64,000 nt of DNA, taken from positions 25,189,233-25,253,232 of the forward strand of contig CM053330.1 in assembly GCA_028583605.1 (NCBI GenBank). The letters are read 5' to 3'. This document shows, in pieces, positions 59,766 through 64,000 of the stretch. The position numbers and the translations under genes were made by a program. Positions within the stretch are counted from its first letter, which is position 1, and the number at the start of each line of letters is the position of its first letter. Origin of the DNA: Dastarcus helophoroides (taxonomy: Eukaryota > Arthropoda > Insecta > Coleoptera > Bothrideridae). Under the pieces are notes generated by a model. It was not told where the DNA came from. It did not search any database and worked only from the letters and a program-made list of their open reading frames with translations.

Positions 59766-62574
59766 CAGGGCTACGAACCGGAAACTGTTATTTTTGTCAG
59801 ACCGAAAACCGGAACAGAACCGGAAAAAAATAAAGGTTTATTTCGGTTCGTTGAATTTGTATGTTCCTAAAATAATTTTTACTTTTCGCTGAAGTTTAGG
59901 CTTTCTTTTTAGAAATTTCGATTTCTTTTTTATAATTTTACATAAATTCGTGCAACCTTCATATTTACTTTAATTTTGTTTCTGAAAGTTGGATTAGAAA
60001 TTTACCATTTCCATATTTTTCAAGAAAATATTGACTTCTTTCTCAATATTACAAGCCAAATTGAATATTAAGTTTTATAATTTGAATACTTTATTTCAAA
60101 ATTTTCGGTTTTTCTTGAAATTTCAATTTTTCTCGAAATGACTAGAAATATTTCTTTTCTTTTTCTAAAATTCCAAGTTCAAGATAAAAATTTTATATTC
60201 TATGGTAAATATGGTAAATTTGGACTAAAGCAGTAGCGTCTTTTTCATTCTGGTAATTTTTTTTGCACATTCGATTTTTTCTGGAAATTACAACTTATTT
60301 ATTTCTTAAACTTAAATTTTTGCTTTCATAATCCGATACCCTTATTTTAAATAAATAATCAAAAGTTCGATTATTCTTGAATTTTTTCTTTAAATCTCAA
60401 TTTAATTTTAATATTTTACTTTTTTCTCAAAATTTCGGATAAAATCTCGCTATTTTGAAATTTTCTTAGAAATTTGGAATTTCGATCAAAGTTTTAAGAA
60501 AAAAATATATTTACATTCCAATTTAAAGCCAGGATCTTGAAAATGAGGTCGAAATTTTGAGAGTAAACTTGAAAAATATCTAATTTAAACTTCCAACTTT
60601 TTATCTGGTTTTGTTTACGCTAGAGCTTTTTCTTAAAATTTCGACTTTAGCCACGAAGCTGTGATTTTTTTTCAGATTATTTTAAAATTAAAATTCACAA
60701 TTAGGGGCTTTCTAAAATATTAATTGTTTTCAAGACACTCCTAGCTTAAATTCGAAAGTTCGTCCTATTACTTCTTGAATTTTTGTGTCAAAAATCAATT
60801 TTTATACGTTTTTCTCAAAATTCTAAGTTTCTTCACAAATTTTTTAGCTGCAGCTGAAATTATTCCTAAAACTTCGTCTTTAAAATTGAAATTTCGCATT
60901 TCTTTTTCCGAAAAGTCGCTAATTCCGAAATTTTAATTTTTTCATAGAAAATTTATGTTTAGAAATTAAAATCAGTTTGTTTCATACAATTTTTTACTTT
61001 TACTCTAAAAACTTACATTTACATTAAAAACTTCGTATTTTTGATGAAAAAAACTAGCAATATGTTAGCGATATTTCAATGAAAAAGTCCTAGTTTGAAT
61101 TTGAAATTTTATTTTTTTTTATTTTGAATTTTAATTCGAAATATCGAAAGGATGTTCACATTTGAAAAAAAAATTTAAGATTTTTAGAAAAAGGTAAACT
61201 TTCAGGAGAAACAAAAAATTTATGAATAACAATTATTTTTCAAAATTTCGACTTAAATCTCATAATTTCGAATCCTGAAAATTTTGATCTTTTGATGAAA
61301 AAGTTAAATATTCGAGTTTTTAACAAAATTTCAAGTTTGAACTCATAATTTTCAATTTTTTTAGGTTCTAGTTTCAACTTGTAATCTCGAGAAAAATGCC
61401 TATATTTAAAGAATGAATTCAACATGCCGGGAAAAGGGGTTAGGTTAAGAAATACAAAAAGTACAAGTTTAAATTTGAAACTGCAAAAGAAACAAGTTAA
61501 ATGATCTAAAAAATTTTGGTGGAACGGACTGGTCCTTGGTTATCTTCAAAAATGTAAATACAAATATTGTTCCCTGAAACCAAGAGAGATTAAGAAACAC
61601 AACAAAGGTTACTTTAACGCGTTTCGACAGCCAAGCTATCATCTTCAGAGAAATACTGGTTTCTCTCTAAAGGTGATAGCTTGGCTGTCGAAACGCGTTA
61701 GAGCAATCTTTGTTGTGTTTTTTTTTTAATTTTTCTTGATTTCAGGGGACAAGATTTGTATTTCAATTTTTAATCCAAAAAGGCTAAATCCAATAACAAA
61801 AACTTTTTGAAAATTTTTACTTTTTCTGGAAATTTTCTGGCAACATTTTAAAAAAAATTAAATATTTGGGTTTAAGCTCAATATTTTTAAATTAAGGTAG
61901 AAATTTTGAAAACTATTTCTTCTTTTAAATAAAGAAATTTACTCAAAATCCTTAAATTTTCATTTTTTTAATTTGGTCTTATTACTCCAAAGTTCCAAAA
62001 AACAAAGTCGATAGAAAAAGCAAGTCAAAATCAAAACTTCGATAGAAAACCAAAATTATAAAAAAAAGTCTCTCAAATTTTCGAATTTAATCGCCAAATC
62101 TCGCATATTCTAGAAATTTTCAAACCTTGGGTAAATAATTTATGATTTTTATTAAAACTCCAAGTTCCAATTTCAAATTTTTAAATCCAGATATTCCGAT
62201 TTATTTTGCTATAATGTTCGGTTTTTTTTTTAAATTTAAACTCAAAATGAACTCAAAATTCAAAGTTTCGGCTTAAAATGTTTAAACTTGAAAAATCGAG
62301 AAGTATTTTCTCCAAATTTTAGGCAATACTATAGTATGTTGAATTATTAAAGAAAGAAACAAAAAGGAGAACATTACCTAAATTATATTTGAAAGTCAGT
62401 TTTTAATTCAAATAAAATCTTTTAAAAAATTAAAAAATGAGTCACCCGGAACTGAACCGAAAACCGGAAAAACAGTTATTTTTGTCGGAACGAAAACTGG
62501 AACGAACTCGAACGATTTTTTCCCGGAACGAAAACCGAAAACCGGAACGAAAAAAATAGTGGCTCGAAGCCCTG
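59766..62574. mobile_element. Non-autonomous hAT element, family A copy 2, with perfect 8-bp target duplication
   Basis: Ends are CAGGGCTACGAACC and, inverted, CAGGGCTTCGAGCC. ATTTAAAG lies immediately outside both ends (59758-59765 and 62575-62582), an exact 8-bp target-site duplication. Subterminal CCGAAAACCGGAA repeats and the following TTTATTTCGGTTCGTTGAAT match copy 1 at 42608. The inside is AT array with the same landmarks as copy 1 (for example TTTCTTTTCTTTTTCTAAAA and GTCTTTTTCATT) but is about 0.7 kb shorter. No transposase is encoded. A palindromic MITE (61549-61768) is nested in it. Confidence 0.92.
61549..61768. mobile_element. Palindromic MITE, small family, copy 2 (nested in hAT copy 2)
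   Basis: Arms pair through AAGAAACACAACAAAGG, CGCGTTTCGACAGCCAAGC and TGATAGCTTGGCTGTCG, with only about 25 bp between them. The outer parts (CCCTGAAA; CAGGGGACAAGATTTGTATT) match the copy at 50425-50578. Confidence 0.75.
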
Positions 62575-62582
62575 ATTTAAAG

Positions 62583-64000
62583 CCAAACATTGAAATAAAA
62601 CCAGAAGAGTTCTGAGTCAGAAAGAAACGATGCAATTGCCTATTAACCAATGTTTAAATATCAGTGTTTTTAAATTCTTTTTTTTTAAACTTCTCTTTAA
62701 AGGATAAGTTGAAATTTTGAGATTAAAGACTAAAACTTTCATACAAAATTAAAGTTCTAATTTTAACTGGAAAGGTCGAAATCTTGCATTTAAAACAAAA
62801 ATTTCATAAAGGAATTTAAAATTTCAACCTTTAGTTTTCATAATTTCGGGATTAAGTTTTAAGGTACAAATTTCAGGATAAAAACTGCAATTTCGAAAAA
62901 AAATCGTACAGAATTTAAGAAACACATTGTAAATATCCTAGTGAATTCTAACAAAATCCTTCAGTCTTAAGACTGTTCTAGTAAAATGCAATGGCTTCTG
63001 TACCAAAAGTAACGATACATTTTCATGTTCATTAATCATCTCCTAAATTTAAAAATAATCCTACAGAATTAACGTAAAACATTATAATATAACCAGGGGG
63101 GTTGTGGACCAAAAATTCAAAAAAGTGATATAATAATAATACTTCTTTAAATTTAATTGGCTCCTAAAATTTTCACTCTAAAAGTTAAAGTGTCGTGATT
63201 AAAGTCAAAATTTCGGTTCTGTTCAAATTTTTAATTTAGATTCAAAATTTTAAAAAGTCGAAATCCTTTAATTAAAATTAAAAATTTAACTTTTATTAAA
63301 ATTTAAAATTTAAAGCTGAAATTTTAAGATTACAGAGAAATGTCCATAAAAAAATCGAAACGATATATACTTAAAGTTTCTAATTTATTTCACAAAATTT
63401 TCGTTTTAGAGTCGAAGTATTTTAGAACCATTTCAAGAAAATCTTCGAACTTGTTCACAAAATTTTCTTTGTTTAGCAGCAACTTACCGTTTGAATATTG
63501 GAAGTTTTCACATAGAAAAGAAAGCATATGTTAAATTAGTAATGTCTATCAAACTGTCAACTCAAATTGAAATAAGGATTAAGAAAAGCTAAGCTATCCA
63601 GGATGTTCAGACTTGGAAAACGTGTTATGAATGCGTTGAAGATTATTCTTGCGTGTCATATTTAATTTTCCAGGTTAAACTTTGAAAGTGCGTTGAATAT
63701 ATTTACACTAAATTATAGCCCTGGCTGAATTTTAATGAATTACGGAAGGGGGATGGGGAACAAATTAAATCTTATTGTTTAAGACGACAGGGTGTTAGCT
63801 TTGTTTACACTAATTATTCCTTAGCTGTTTGCTTTCTTGATATAATTTATCTTAATAAATTAACACTATTTGCATCATGTGCTGAGTTCTAAAGTCTAAT
63901 TTTCATAAAGTTGCAATATTTATGCATAACTGATAACCCTTTTTGATTAAATTGACCAAAATTGTACTATTATTACAAAAATAAAATGCTACTAATATGC
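62583..64000. other. AT-rich tail of the window, partly array, no gene
   Basis: 62690-63330 carries diverged AAATTTCGA-type units. From about 63540 the sequence is unpatterned AT-rich DNA. The open frame at 63340-63534 (+) is array-derived. Confidence 0.4.

Overview
The window looks like a piece of an AT-rich insect nuclear genome. It has spliced genes with GT-AG introns, some only 47-60 bp long and others many kilobases, embedded in a large excess of decayed repeats. A beetle-like genome is my guess; the family evidence supports only 'insect'.

Genes. Only two protein-coding genes are supported. (1) Positions 1-2224, + strand: the 3' part of GPAA1 (GAA1), a subunit of the ER GPI-anchor transamidase. 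Five exons give the last 385 codons, and the N-terminal part lies left of the window. (2) Positions 6114-27734, - strand, with an extra alternative first exon at 47891-47956: a complete DPP6/DPP10-like inactive dipeptidyl peptidase. Eleven coding exons join in phase to 850 residues: a short cytoplasmic tail, one membrane anchor, a beta-propeller and an alpha/beta-hydrolase fold whose catalytic Ser is Gly. By family it is a type II membrane protein that partners Kv4-type potassium channels. The two genes converge, separated by about 3.9 kb of repeat-rich DNA.

Region by region. 2.3-6.1 kb is intergenic, mostly a degenerate 20-bp-type AT array. 6.1-27.7 kb is the DPP10-like gene. Its introns hold a dead LINE in the same orientation (11.3-15.1 kb), a GC-rich palindromic MITE (16.9 kb), a solo-LTR-like repeat (19.1 kb), a decayed ~145-bp satellite (21-23.4 kb) and a decayed 60-80-bp array with a 441-bp duplication (24-27.2 kb). 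28.3 kb carries a perfect 88-bp palindrome. 29-34.1 kb and 51.6-55.7 kb hold two inverted copies of one element family with GGGCCC-containing ends. 40.9-47.4 kb is a nest of CAGGGTG foldback elements interrupted by a hAT-type element. 59.8-62.6 kb is a second copy of that hAT family with a perfect 8-bp target duplication. The rest of 28-64 kb shows no convincing gene; part of it is the 27.7-kb intron behind the upstream DPP10-like first exon.

Main pattern. A very large share of the window is built from a diverged ~20-bp unit (GAAATTTCGAGATTAAAGTC-like). Several blocks lie inside hAT-type elements, usually as a T-rich half followed by an A-rich half. Pairs of element copies align end to end although neighbouring units within one copy differ strongly, so the arrays were probably already degenerate when the elements moved.
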